The notes under the pieces were generated by a model that searched no databases, was not told the DNA's origin, and saw only the letters and a list, made by a program, of their open reading frames with translations. Source: Sphagnum compactum (lineage: Eukaryota > Bryophyta > Sphagnopsida > Sphagnales). From it: a stretch of DNA of 64,000 bases. Below are positions 12,163 to 23,955 of the stretch, piece after piece. A program made the translations under genes and the position numbers. Within the stretch, counting starts at the first letter, position 1. Each line of letters starts with the position of its first letter. The stretch spans positions 4,898,001 through 4,962,000 of the forward strand of contig OZ234501.1 of NCBI GenBank assembly GCA_965153455.1, read 5' to 3'.

Positions 12163-13395
12163 GTCCCACCAATAAGAAAAAAAGGGAAATGGACAAACCA
12201 AACATTAGAGGAGGCCATGGAGGCTATTGAAAAGGGGACACATTCCTTGAAAAAGGCAAGTAGATCTTGGAACATACCACTCAGTTCCCTTTTTAACCAT
12301 TTGAATGGGAAAACAAGGAATGGGAAAATGGGTCTTACAAATGTGTTAACATAGGATGAAGATGTGACGGTAGTTGCATGGCTTCTAGGAATGTAGCAAT
12401 GTGGATTCTCAATAACATTACAACATTTAAAGATGAAAGTTGCAAAACTCACCCAAATAAAACCAACACCATTTAAACATAGAGTCGTGAGGAAGAACTA
12501 ATGGTATTGGTTCAATCGAAGGCATGTAAAAATAAACATTAAGGTTGCAAAAGGATTGGAAGTCTCCAAGGCACAAAGGCTAACTACAACTTCCTGCAAC
12601 TCCTTTTATAATAATTTACAAACATTGTACATGCAACATAGTTACAAATTAGAACATATTTGGAATTCAAACAAAAATGGAATTCAAGCTAGCAAACAAG
12701 GTAATGATAGGATCCTTGCCAAACAAGGATCACATGTAGTCTATAGCACCATCCCCAAGTCATGGAAGTGGTTAACTATAAACTATGTAGTAAATGCTCC
12801 AACATCAACTCTACTAAAGTTTTATATTTTCAAAAGAGAAAGGTTGAAAGATGATTACATCAAATTATATAAATCATTAACATGCATGGCAATGCAAAAC
12901 AAGGCATGGATGACAAGTTTCATGTTCAAAGATTTTTTATCGTTCTTCAAGAGGTTTATTCAAGGTGGGATTTCACAAACTAACCATCACTTATTGATTT
13001 TGGATGGGCATGGTTCACACATAACATTAAAAACCATAGAACAAGTGTAGGAATTTGGGTTAGATATAGTCACCTTGCCTTCTCATACCTCCCATGCACT
13101 CCAACCCTTAGATGTTTTTTGTTTCAAGCCCTTCAAGGTTACATTTAAAAAGAATGAAATGTAACCATGGCTAGAAATAGATTTGGTGAACTTGACAAAA
13201 TTACGTTTGCTGGATGCGTGGACAAAGCCTTGGACCAATCGTTTACCAAATAGAACATTAAAGCTAGTTTTAGAAGGAGAGGAATATGACATTTCAACCC
13301 TAAAGCTATGGAAAACAAAACACAACCAACAAGGGTTTATGCATCAAGGAATTCAAATGGTGATCAATGAGGTGAATAGCATACTCATCAGATGA
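12163..13395 (+). pseudogene. Pogo-like (Tc1/mariner superfamily, DDE_1) transposase pseudogene
   Basis: One frame (phase of 12172) runs to the TGA at 13393-13395 with no frameshift but five internal stops, at 12352, 12394, 12499, 13048 and 13162. The N-terminal part reads KKGKWTNQTLEEAMEAIEKG, SLKKASRSWNIP and LFNHLNGKTRNGK, a psq-type helix-turn-helix. A middle region with WYWFNRRH fits a CENP-B-like second DNA-binding part. The DDE_1 part has IWNSNKNG where the first catalytic Asp is expected (family pattern N-x-D-E-S/T-G), so that Asp is Asn here. The second Asp is intact in HHLLILDGHGSH, and the third region is intact in LPSHTSHALQPLD. Stops and the lost Asp make it inactive. No terminal repeats were found. 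The charged tail may continue into the Lys/Glu-rich DNA downstream. Confidence 0.8.
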
Positions 13396-14202
13396 CCAAG
13401 CTAACCACAATCATTTAGAGGAAGAAAAATCTGCAGTTACATAGTTATTTAACATTGCAAGAATAGCTAGACTATCAACCACCAAATACAACCACGTGGA
13501 GCACGAGCATCTCTACTATGTTGAAATGCCTCATAGCCCTTGTGTGATAGATGATGTTGAAGTAACACACCTATCAATCAATCTAGTTAATTCAAGTCCT
13601 AACCTACAAGAAGAAATCCAGAGCTCACCAAATCTAACCCAAAAGGCAATGAGGTTTCACAACCTTCTTTCCTTGTCACATTTGCCTACAAGACAAACAA
13701 TTGAGAAAGAACCATTAGTAAATTACTCACAATCTCACGTTGTCATTTCAGCTGAATATTTGGTTATCCTGTAGCAAAAAAATTAAACAATGTAATAACA
13801 AATAATATTTTTTAAAAAAGGCAAAAGGAGCAAAAGGAAAAGCAAGTTGCCAAGAAGGCAACAGAAGTTGTGGTTGCATCAATATAAACAGTAGAATGAT
13901 TAGTTAAAAGACGTGTTAAGGCATAGTTTGATTCAACTTAGTCTACAACAGTTGTAAAGGAAGCATGTGAACAATTAAAATAAATATTCATGTTGATTTG
14001 CTTATGAATTTGTACTAAGTTGTAAATGTTGAAAACACATGTGCAATGGCTTGGTCAAAAGCTAAAGAGGTTAAACAATAGGCAAAATGTAGAATGTAGG
14101 TACGTGGGTATGTTGCAATGAGGTTCAACTTTTTGAACTAAATCTAAATGGAAAGGGGGGCAATTGGTCTTACAGCAGCAACAAAAGGGCCAAAATAGGA
14201 AA
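13396..14202. other. Probable decayed 3' part of the pogo-like element
   Basis: The 13496-13774 frame (92 aa) lies in another phase and shows no domain. The stretch 13810-13900 is lysine-rich in translation (AAAGGAGCAAAAGGAAAAGC), like the charged tails of pogo-type transposases. No terminal repeat seen. Confidence 0.3.
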
Positions 14203-14745
14203 AGGATCATCATGAAATACCAACAACATGAAAAGGGCTATAAGTAGAAGAGGATTAGTCTTGAAAGAGGAACAACATTGAGAGAGTCAGAAAGGGAAAA
14301 AGATCATTGTGAAATACCAACAACAGGAGGGCATAAGAAAAAGAAAATCAATCTTGAAAAAGGAGCAACATCAAGAGGCCATAAGAGGAATAGGATCATT
14401 TTGAAAGATGTACCAACATTAAATGGGCTAAAAGAGGAAGTGGATCATTCTGAAAAAAGGGCGCCATCAAGATGCCAAAAGAAGAATAGGATCCTCTTGA
14501 AAGATTAGTAGCATTAGGAAGGCTAGAAGAGGAAGTGGATCATCTTAAAATAGCAACCGCGTCAAGAGGCTAACCTAAGAGGAATATGATCATCTTGAAA
14601 GATGTAGCATCATCAGGGGGGCGAGAAAAAGAAGTGGATCGTCTTGAAAAAAACAGCAACATCGATCAAAAGGCTAAAAGAGGAATATAACCATCTTGAA
14701 AGACTTGCAACAAGAAGGCTAGAACACAAAGGCCAAAAAATGAAA
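14203..14745 (+). repeat. 48-bp (16-codon) imperfect tandem array
   Basis: About ten copies of a unit containing GGATCATCTTGAAA and a GCAACATCAAGAGGC-like stretch, spaced 45-53 bp, mostly 47-49 bp. In translation 16-residue units alternate between a KRNRIILKD type and a GLKEEVDHLEK type, a 96-bp higher-order unit; examples are GHKRNRIILKDVPTLN and GLKEEVDHSEKRAPSR. Spacing near a multiple of three and repeated Lys/Glu/Leu content suggest a former coding repeat, perhaps a coiled-coil tail of the adjacent transposon. The longest open part is 14278-14508; one-base slips break it later. Confidence 0.75.
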
Positions 14746-15939
14746 AAAAGTAAATACGAACACCATTACCTTAATCACTTTGAACTCCACCCTTTGCACC
14801 CGCAACCAAAAAATACATGCACACAAGTGAAGAACATATGATAAGAAGGAAAGCACAAACTTAAAAAACCAATAGTAACATGGAATAGTTCAAACATGGA
14901 GAGGTCGTGAAGAAAGCTTGAATATAAACTTGTACCCTTGAACTTGGGAGGTCAACTTTTGCTTATAAGTCCTACAACTACAACTATTTTCTTTGAAGCT
15001 ATGGAGATCAATCATGGATTGTGCCACATTCTTGGGTCATAATAGATTCTAAAACTAGTTTTGAGAGAGAGAAAGAGAGAGGAAACTAAATTGCAAAAGC
15101 TTGAACTATGCAAAGACACAAGTTGAAGCTGAATTGCAAAGGTCTAAATTGCAAGGACATAAGTTGTGATTATTGAGATAAGAGAGAATGAAGTAAACTC
15201 TTGAAACTTGGTGTAAATAGGGACCATAAAAAAGACTTTCAAATTTGCAATAGCAAAAACATGACCATGAAAAGGATCAAATGAAGAAAGAAATTCACAC
15301 ACATCCTTTCAGAGCAAGAAAAGAACATGAGCAAGGCAAACATGAACTCAAAAATGCTTGTGTAGCTTAAACATGATGAGGACCATGATCGCCTTCAGAA
15401 AGAAAGAAAAAATATGTGTAATTTTTTTTGTAGATCAAATATAGGAGGATGATGATGATATGGATAGAATGAAGGTTCATGCCCACAAAATTCTAGCCGC
15501 TTCATGTGCGTGCAAGTTGTTAACATTTGTTAAACTTAGGATCTTCCATAGCCATTGATCTTGTAGTCCTAGTTTTGGTAAAATCTCGGCCACACATGCT
15601 AATGTGAATGTTTTTATAATGAACTTTGTTCGGCTACTTTTAATTTTCATCTCTTTGATGGGGTAAGTAGTGTCCATGATTCATCAATGTTTGGTTGATT
15701 GGTTACCAACTTCCATGTGTTCCTAGATTTTCCATTTTGCATTTTTTTACCCCCCTTTACTTTGGGGGCCACAACTTTTTCTATTTTTGGTGCATTAGAT
15801 GTGTTAGCAAAAAGGCTACCACTCTTCTTGGACAACATCAACAACAAAGCTTTGTCTTGGGATTCAGCCTTTTCTTAACCATTGAATGTTCATACACCGG
15901 CCTCCTTACCTTATACATACCACACAAAGACAAACTATT
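14746..15939. other. Spacer, possible decayed coding on -
   Basis: Minus-strand frames at 15647-15847 and 15477-15677 overlap and look once-coding (SWTLLTPSKR and similar), but no family is recognised. The rest is A-rich with GAAAGAGAGA tracts. Confidence 0.35.
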
Positions 15940-17120
15940 GCATGAACATAGACACTAAGGCTAGAGCATAGACTTGGAACTTGGGATGGTAAAATGTTTT
16001 TTTCCCTGTACACATGCAAGTAAAACCCAAGAATTTAACTACAAAATGAATGTTGTACCAATAAACATAAAAGGATGAATGCTTACATTCATCCTCATTA
16101 TGGATGCATGATTTTTTCATTCATCTAATGTATGGATGAAAAAAAAATACATTTAGGACATTTGTTTAATAAATAAAACTTCCATCATAATTATGGACGA
16201 ATGTTTCATTTTATCATTAAATTCTTATGGATAATTGGTTTTCCATATTTTTAATTTACTAAAACTTCATGAAACACAATTTTATTATATATGATATAAT
16301 ATTTGTTGAATAATATAATGTAAATTCCATTATAGATGTATTTCATAGCTATGGTTTTAAATGCCATTATTTTTTTAAAAATTATATTATTGTTACTATG
16401 CTAACATGCACCCCATGGTCATTTTTAATAAATTTTATTATTATTGTTATTATTATTTGAGCAAACTAACCTAGTGTCGTTGACGAAAGTGAGTTTTTTC
16501 TTCCCCAACCTCTAAAAGTGCCACAACTTCTTTCAAACCTATTTATAACTATTATTGGCAACAATGGGGGTTTTGTTTTTCACTTTTTAGTTTTCTTCAA
16601 ACAACCTACTATCATATATGACAATGGTGTTTGTTTAGTAATTATTTATTTTAGGGCACCCCAGTTTTCCACTAAGTAAATTTATAATGTTATTGCCAAC
16701 AATTGGGTGGAGCAAGGGTGACACTCATTCCATGACAATATTTCTTAAATTGTTTAACATTGGTGATGAAAATGATTTCATAAACAAAATTTTAAAAATC
16801 ATTTTGCTCCCATCATCATATTTTCCCCTGTTATCACAATTTCATTATACATCATTATTAAATGACATTCAAATTTGAGATATTAATATTTGAACATTAA
16901 ATGAAGATGGATATAAATAATTTTGAATTTATTTATTTTCCATTCATGGATGACTTTCATCCATTTATTTATTTATTTGATCAAAATCATAAATGAAATT
17001 CATCCATATGAATTCATTCATCTATGGACATATTCATCCATATAGGTGGATTAAAATCACATTAAACTTTTAATTCTAAGTTCAAAGTTCCAAGCTTAGG
17101 CTTCATGCTCATGCACAAGC
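15940..17120. mobile_element. Imperfect inverted-repeat (foldback or MITE-like) element
   Basis: The ends are related as reverse complements. TGCATGAACAT with later AGACTTGGAACTT at the left (about 15940-15981) matches AAGTTCCAAGCTTAGG with CATGCTCATGCA at the right (about 17086-17118). Just inside each end are clusters of TATGGATGAA/TTCATCCAT words (16076-16215 and 16940-17045), also inverted. The interior is AT-rich without a gene. Exact termini and a target-site duplication could not be fixed. Confidence 0.45.
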
Positions 17121-17539
17121 CATCATCATACCACACACACACATTCTAGTAATAGGGGGGGAGGTTTATATAAAATATTTGGTTTTTTTCCCCAAAAACT
17201 AATAAAATTAACCAAATTTACATTGAAATTTTAATTTTTCATAAATTTTTTTCAGGTATATTATTTGAATTTTTTTGTGAAGAACATTTTATGGGTGATG
17301 GTAAGGTTTTTAAAAGTTGGTTTAGTGTTACACTCCATTCTTCCTTTTGCCTAACCTAGGAACAACAAATTTGCCAGAGGGGAGACGAAAGGAAACATGA
17401 AAATTCCAAACTAAAACCAAAATCAACATTCCTTTTGTAGTGTGTTATATACCATACTTGTGCTTTAGGTGAACCAACATCTACATGGAAAACACTAACT
17501 AAAAGTAATGATTTAAATGTGACATTGGGTTTGATGCAG
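17121..17539. other. AT-rich spacer
   Basis: No gene recognised. Weaker similarity to the long inverted repeat continues outward to roughly 17450, so the element boundary may lie inside this stretch. Confidence 0.4.
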
Positions 17540-19060
17540 TTATAAGACAATGCCAAGTAGGAAAATATTTTTTAATTCAAAAAAATTTGTACCCGAACTA
17601 TTGATGAATGTTTTAACTATCTTTCTTATCCCCTTATTTTAAGATTTTTTTTTGTGATGCAATAATTAGAAATGTTGCCTTAGCTCAAAGGTTTGGGGTC
17701 CAATTTTGTTTGTTTTCTTTCATGGTCAAATTAAAAGAATGGAATCCTTTGGCAACTTCCTTGGGGGGAAAGGGATTTAACTATGTTTTCCAAAAACATT
17801 CAAGGAAAAGTAGGCTTGCAATTTCCCTAGGGCAAATGAGCCCAAGTACCCTAGGAAAATGTGCTTGTCTAAAGGGGACACTTATCTTTGAATTTACAAA
17901 ACACATATAGCTAAATATATATATATATATATATATATATTAATTGTTCGGTAAAATTATAATTTAACTAGCTATATCATATGATTATGTTCACTTTGAA
18001 AACCAAAAGACAATTAATATAGGGCACATTAATCGACATGTGGTATTAGAATATATGATATATGTATAAAACATTTTAATTGTTAATTGTTAACAAGTTC
18101 AATTAGTAAATTTTAACTCATAAGCTCTCATATTGATTCCCTTTGTTTAATAAATCATGCATCTTCTACATATTATCAATGGAACCCTTGTTTGATTACT
18201 AAATATTTTGTTGTAAAACAAGTTTGTTCAACATTGTCTTAACATTATAATTGCACTTTGGTTAATGTGTTTGTTTCTTGTTTTCATTTGTCATTCATGA
18301 TTTAGATATGGTATATTATTTATGTTATTGAATAATTAATTATCAATTCAATTCACAAGGTTTACAAAACAATGGTATTGAGTCACAAGGAATCATCAAC
18401 AACATCAAAATGATGTACAAAATTGAAAACACCATAATAAAACCATTAGGGCCATCATATACAATGAGTTTGGAATAATCAATTTATATTTTACCATGAT
18501 CACATGAGATGTTAAACATGTTATATTGCAAAATCATACATTTTTTTTTTAGGTTAAGTTTCTTGTTATGTTTTTATTGTTCCATATGTGTATCAAGAAT
18601 TAATTTGAGATTGAACTTGCATTGGCCAATATTATAGTATTTCAAATTACAAGTTGTATTGGTAATTGTTATTTTTAAATTTTGAATCTCATATGTTTAA
18701 GTTGTAAAGAAAATTGTATTGGTCATTTGTTGACCCTATCATGTTTCCCTAGAGAACTTGGGCCCATTTGCCCCAAGGAACCATGTTTCCCCATGGAAGT
18801 TGCAAGTCCCTATCTTGTAGGGGAGGTACTTGACAAAATTGCCCAAGGACTACATCTTCTTATTCATTTGCATGTGGAAGAAAATGAAAAGTTGAAGAAA
18901 TAAATTGAACCTTGGACCTTTGGGCTACATGGGGCAATTTTAACCATTGCATCACAAATATTTTTCTTAAAATAGTAGGACAGAAATGTAATTATAATTC
19001 ATAGTTTCGGTATATTAAAAATAATTCAAAAATAGTTCTCCTACTTGGCATTATTTTACA
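17540..19060. mobile_element. Element with inverted terminal arms over 300 bp (MULE-like or foldback)
   Basis: Three anchors pair as inverted repeats with matching spacing: AATGCCAAGTAGGA (17549-17562) with its complement at 19039-19052; TTTGTGATGCAAT (17651-17663) with 18946-18958; and GGGCAAATGAGCCCAAGT (17830-17847) with 18756-18773, 17 of 18 matching. The arms are thus at least 300 bp, with an AT-rich centre of about 870 bp holding a TA microsatellite. No transposase is encoded. Arms this long are typical of Mutator-like or foldback elements; the class is an inference because no duplication of the target site was found. Confidence 0.7.
17915..17942. repeat. (AT)n microsatellite
   Basis: About 14 AT dinucleotides within the long inverted-repeat element. 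Confidence 0.9.
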
Positions 19061-19639
19061 ACTACATTGAACTCAATGTTACATTTAATTTGTTGCCCAT
19101 GTTAAGTGTTTGCCCATCTACATTCATGTTAACACTTGATGAAAGATTTGATAACTTCAAATGGATGAAGACATAAACACCTAGACTACACTTAATTAAC
19201 ATTTGCCATTAACTTGTTCATATTAGTGATAATTTAAAAATTGGCAATCGTCATAGAAAAGTAAGATGGTGGCATGTTTCCAACATGTTATGTTATACAA
19301 TGTTCACATGAACAAGAAAATTGGTTTTTAACCATAAAAAACAAAATGAAATAGGATTTTACATTTTTCAAATTGTGATAAGGGAAAACCTTGATCAGTA
19401 ATATTGTATTTGTATTTGTTATGTGTTATTAAGAGCATATACCTTGGATCCCCATGTTTAGTTCCTCACATTGGTTTTCATTCCCCTGTGTGTAGGAATC
19501 AACAATAAAAGGTGACATATAAAAATAAATCTACTTTAATTACAACATTAAAAATCGTCAATATGAATATTATCAATAATTAAATACCCTAGGTTATTAG
19601 TAATGTGTTTGTTGGGAGGTAGTCAATGACATACATGTG
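19061..19639. other. AT-rich spacer
   Basis: No gene or RNA recognised. Confidence 0.5.
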
Positions 19640-21354
19640 ACTATGAACATTATGTCAAAACTTGACATTTATGACTATGACAAATATGACTAATGACCAT
19701 TTCTAGTTATACAATCATATATGCCATGTTTTTGTGCCTAGTCATATTTTTGTAACCATGGATATGACTACATGATTAAAAGTCTTCATGCATAGGAATA
19801 CATGATTAAAACTCTTCTTCATGAACACCATATAATTATTGAATAATATACAATTTCAAACATTAAAAACAATTAAAAGGGAAAAAAACTAAAAGGTAAA
19901 ATATGTACCTAGTAAACATATTGTAAGCTTGTAGATGATCAAACATATAATTAATGCACAAGTAAATAACTAATACCTTATTATTTTTATAATTTTTATT
20001 ATTTTTGCCTTAAAGCCTTAATGTGAATTTTTGGATAGTGGCTAAAACAAAATTTGGGGAATTTTTTTCATTTAAAAAAAATTCCCAAAAATTGGAAAAC
20101 AAACTACCAAAGTTCTTGAAATCATATAATTTAATAAAAAATTGATGCTTAGAATATAATTAAAACATTTAAATTAAGACTCTTGCTCAAAGGTTTATTT
20201 AAATGAATATATATTTTTAGATTTTTTGACATTAAATAATAAATATATTATTATTAATGATATCCAATGAATTTAAAAATAAATCCAACTGCCCCAAAAT
20301 GGCATTTCTTTTCATGTTTCCATGTGATGGGTAGCAAAAAATATAAAATTTGATTTTTAGTAATTTATCAAAATGTTTGGTCATATAACTTGGAAGTTTT
20401 TAGTATTATATATATATAATCACATTTAATGATTTAAAAAAAAAGATTAAAATTTATTACTCATAATAAAATTTGGAAAAAATTATGAAATCAAAAAATA
20501 TGTATATAAATTAATAATTATGACATTTAAATAATTTAAATAATTTGTTTAAAAATTTCAAATGTTGAAAATAATATTATATGTTTCATATAATATATTT
20601 TATTTTAAAATATTTTAAAATAATTACAAGTAAATATAACACAACATTTACAACATTTTTATTGATTTGTTATATTTTTAAAAGGTGGGAATATATATAT
20701 ATATATATATCAAAAAGACCATTTTGATTTTAAATATGTTTAATTACAAATTTTTTTACTGAAAAAAAAATCTTCAAGATATCATTCTTGTTCAAATGTA
20801 TGGAATGGTGAAGATTCAAATATTGTTTTAGTCAAATTACTTGATATTTTTGTTAAATTTCTTTTATAGATGTGTAGATTTTAGAAAAATCTTTAAAAAT
20901 GAAATCCATTTATTTTCATTTGGACAAAGTATGAAAAAAATAATAATGGTTAAAGTTGGGTATTTTTGTATGTGACAAAGGATGATGTCAGATAATGTTG
21001 TAAATTTATCCCATATCCTTTGTCAACAAGTTTAACTTTGAAAATTATATAATTAGGTGCAAAAGAATTGGTCTACACACAATATATGCACCAAATATAT
21101 TCAAAAGTGCAAATATTATTTGTGATGAGCCAATAAAAAAATCTTGTCACCAAAAAATAAATAGGATTTTACTTACCTACCTACCATATGGTTGGATTGA
21201 ATTGAAATTAATATATAATATATTCGATGGCATTTACGAATAGTGGACAAACAATGTGACCATATGGACTACATAGTCATGTAGTCATGAATGGCATTTA
21301 CGATTATAAACCCAATCATGGGTGTAGTCATATATGCCATGTTTTGGCGTAGTG
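19640..21354. mobile_element. Probable CACTA-like remnant(s), terminus CACTACGCCAAAA
   Basis: At 21324-21354 the sequence ends in CATGTTTTGGCGTAGTG; its complement begins CACTACGCCAAAACATGG, the form of a CACTA-family terminus. The inner part, TCATATATGCCATG, recurs in the same orientation at 19715-19728, where it abuts a facing copy (CCATGGATATGACTAC at about 19757), giving a quasi-palindrome centred near 19738. ATGACTA/TAGTCAT words cluster at both sides like subterminal repeats. The interior is very AT-rich with (TA)n at about 20690-20710 and no ORF. The left terminus and target duplication are unresolved. Confidence 0.45.
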
Positions 21355-22149
21355 GAATTTCCATACTTGGAATATATTTTTGAAATTTGGAACAATAAGT
21401 TGGAAGTTGGTTTTATCATGTTGGGGCATATTTGTGCATATTGTTGTGCAAATTGTTTGAGTATAAATCATATGTAGGTTGCATTGTCACTCTCTCATAA
21501 CTAACCTTCTTTATATTGGCAATATATTGTCAAAATGAGAAAAAAAAAAAAGAGTTTGGAAGTTTTCAATTGCCAAAAATGAAGGGGGGGAGAGGGGAAT
21601 CACCAAATTCATATATATGTGGTTTTCATTGTGTAGTTAAACATATAAAATGATGATTAAAGTTTTGTATTTTATTCTAGTTGATAGCCAAATTTTACTA
21701 AATGATCATAGGGATAATTTTCGTTTTTTTCACATCTTCCAATGAATGATTGCCACTTTAGCTACAAACAAAAAATTGCTCATAATTACACTTAAAAAGT
21801 TGTTGTTACAATTTTTAAAAAAATTTCTAAAGATGCATTTAACATTTTTTTAACATGTGTTTTGTTGTATTATTTTCATGTCAATCACCTTTTTTTCGTT
21901 ATAGTTTAGAAAGATGTGAACATGTCCATATCAAAAATCGTCAAAGGCATTATGGTTGTAAGTTTTTTATACACCTCCTTCCGCAATGGGGAAAGTGCAC
22001 AATGGGGGGAGGACAAACAACCCTCTCACATATTAAAAAAGTCAAGGAAGTACATGGTAGGGAGGAGGCACCATTTGATGTGTTGTCATCTTTTGCAAAG
22101 AATGTTCAGATGACACCAAATAAATCTGAAGTCTTATTCAAACTTAGCA
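21355..22149. other. AT-rich spacer
   Basis: Overlapping frames at 21855-22172 and 21916-22113 show no recognisable domain. Confidence 0.4.
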
Positions 22150-23130
22150 TGTTTATTAGCTTTTCTAATTAATTTTGCTAATTTAAAGCACCCCAAGTAG
22201 CCATTCCAACCTCGATGATAGAGATCCGAGACTACTTTAAAATCTTGGTAAGTAGAACAAACGTCTTTGAATCTACAAAGACATATTTTAGTCCAAAAAA
22301 ACAAAATAATGAATGACCTAAGAATGTCCAATTTTTTGCCCATCAAAAGAAAAGTCGCTTGGGTGAATGTGAGAGGAAGGGGACCCTCTTCCCAACATTA
22401 TGTGAAGCTAGGAGCAAATTAGGGAGCTGGGACCACCCCACTTGACCCAAACCTTTTGAAAGGCCTACCAAACAATGACTGCAATTGGGTAGTCCATAAG
22501 GCAATGTTGCAAGGTTTCCAATAACAACAAATTGCAAACTATGCAAATGGGGTCAATACCCATATACCCAATCCAAGATCCCATTGAAAGCGCATTGCTG
22601 AAGGTTAATTAGATTAAAGTGGTAACCTTATAGGGCCTTCAATTGTGCCAAATCCAATTGAATAACTTGGGAAAGAAAGCCCTCACTAAAATTGAAATGT
22701 TTGATAAAGGGCAGAAGAGGCAGGTCTCCAAAGCTTTTTCCTTTGTGGGAGATGTAGCCCCTTTTACATGTGTAACAAAAAAACACATCTTTCAAATGCA
22801 CAATAGATGGCCAATGCCATTCACTTTGGTTCCAAAACAAGTTGTTTACACACTCCCAAATCAAAGAGCCAAAGTAATGTTTTAAGTTTGATGAGATAAT
22901 CAACAAAAGGTACCTTGAAAGGGCGACCAATTTCATCTTGCATTAAGAGTCAAGAAAGTTTAAGATTATGACAAGCCACAAAATTTGCAAAAATACAATT
23001 GATTCAATATACCTTTAGGTGGGTGGGCAACATGTTTCCTACCCAATTTGACATATCCAATCTCCAACATTAAAGCAAAGGGGACATGCCTTACGTCCCA
23101 AGGGATCAACCACAAAATCTTCCTATATGC
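22150..23130 (-). pseudogene. Non-LTR retrotransposon (LINE) 3' remnant with zf-RVT zinc-binding region
   Basis: On the minus strand near 22555-22460 the frame reads ICIVCNLLLLETLQHCLMDY then PIAVIVW, a stop, and AFQKVWVKW. This matches the reverse-transcriptase zinc-binding pattern C-x2-C ... E-T-x2-H-x-L/C ... C ... V-W found at the end of plant LINE ORF2; the last Cys is replaced by Tyr (LMDYP for an expected LxxCP). Farther upstream on the same strand (about 23110-23000) the frame RKILWLIPWDV matches the stretch before the zinc region. Frames shift several times and contain stops, so it is dead. No endonuclease or catalytic RT core was seen. Confidence 0.6.
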
Positions 23131-23251
23131 TTCAATGTGAAAAAGTAAAGTGCGGCATGTAAAGGTATGAGATATTTTCGATAGTCTCCCTTGCTATCCC
23201 GCAAATCCTTGATTTTGGTACAACTTCATTTAGAGATACAACACTTAGTGC

Positions 23252-23955
23252 CACTTTAGACAAGGGTCTAGGGACCAAAAGCCTAGGGACCAATTTGAAA
23301 CAAATTGAACCTTGGATTGGACCCTTCTTCATGTTTTAAAAAACCTTTTTATTCAAAAGTACAATGAGTCTATCTAAAGGCTTGGGGTCCAATATTGAAA
23401 ATGTGCAATTACATATGAAAAGATCAAGTTAATCTTTGATGTTTTATTTCATGATTTTATTTCAATTTTATTTCTTTATTTTAACTCTGAAAATGCACTC
23501 TTTGTAGCAACCACCTTGTGAGGATCCACAAAACCAAGCATGTCAACTCTAGAATTGATCAAAAATGGGGGTGATAAAAAATGGGGGTGATGAAAAACGA
23601 GGGAACTAGTTGCTTTCAACAATTGTCCTTTATTTATAACATGTTTTTCATTTTCACAAAATTTAAACAACAAGGGTTAAAAAAACAATGAAAAAAAGCA
23701 AAAACAAAGAAATGAACAACCTTGAACCTTAGTTTACACTTTGATTCTCCAAACCATTAGCACTCCTTTAAACTCTTTTTTTGGGTTTGGACCAATTGTT
23801 CCTTCCAAAGTGATGCCATGTATTAAATCACAAGTTGATTTGTCTTGGTCCTGGACCTTGTTTAGAGGCCTTGGGACCGATTTAAAGCTTTTGACCAAAA
23901 GAAATGTTCAATTTTATTGGACCATGCTCCTTGGACCCTTGTCTAAAGTGACCTT
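23252..23955. repeat. Dispersed repeat family, inverted pair
   Basis: CACTTTAGACAAGGGTC (from 23254) recurs inverted as GACCCTTGTCTAAAGTG (about 23934-23950), and both sides hold GGGACC/GGTCC words. The left copy (23252-23400) has a close direct relative at 34455-34632, sharing CCAATTTGAA(A/G)CAAATTGAAC and AAAGGCTTGGGGTCCAAT. Probably the arms of a non-autonomous DNA transposon; the class is unknown. A frame at 23741-24220 (159 aa) crosses the right arm without a recognisable domain. Confidence 0.5.
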
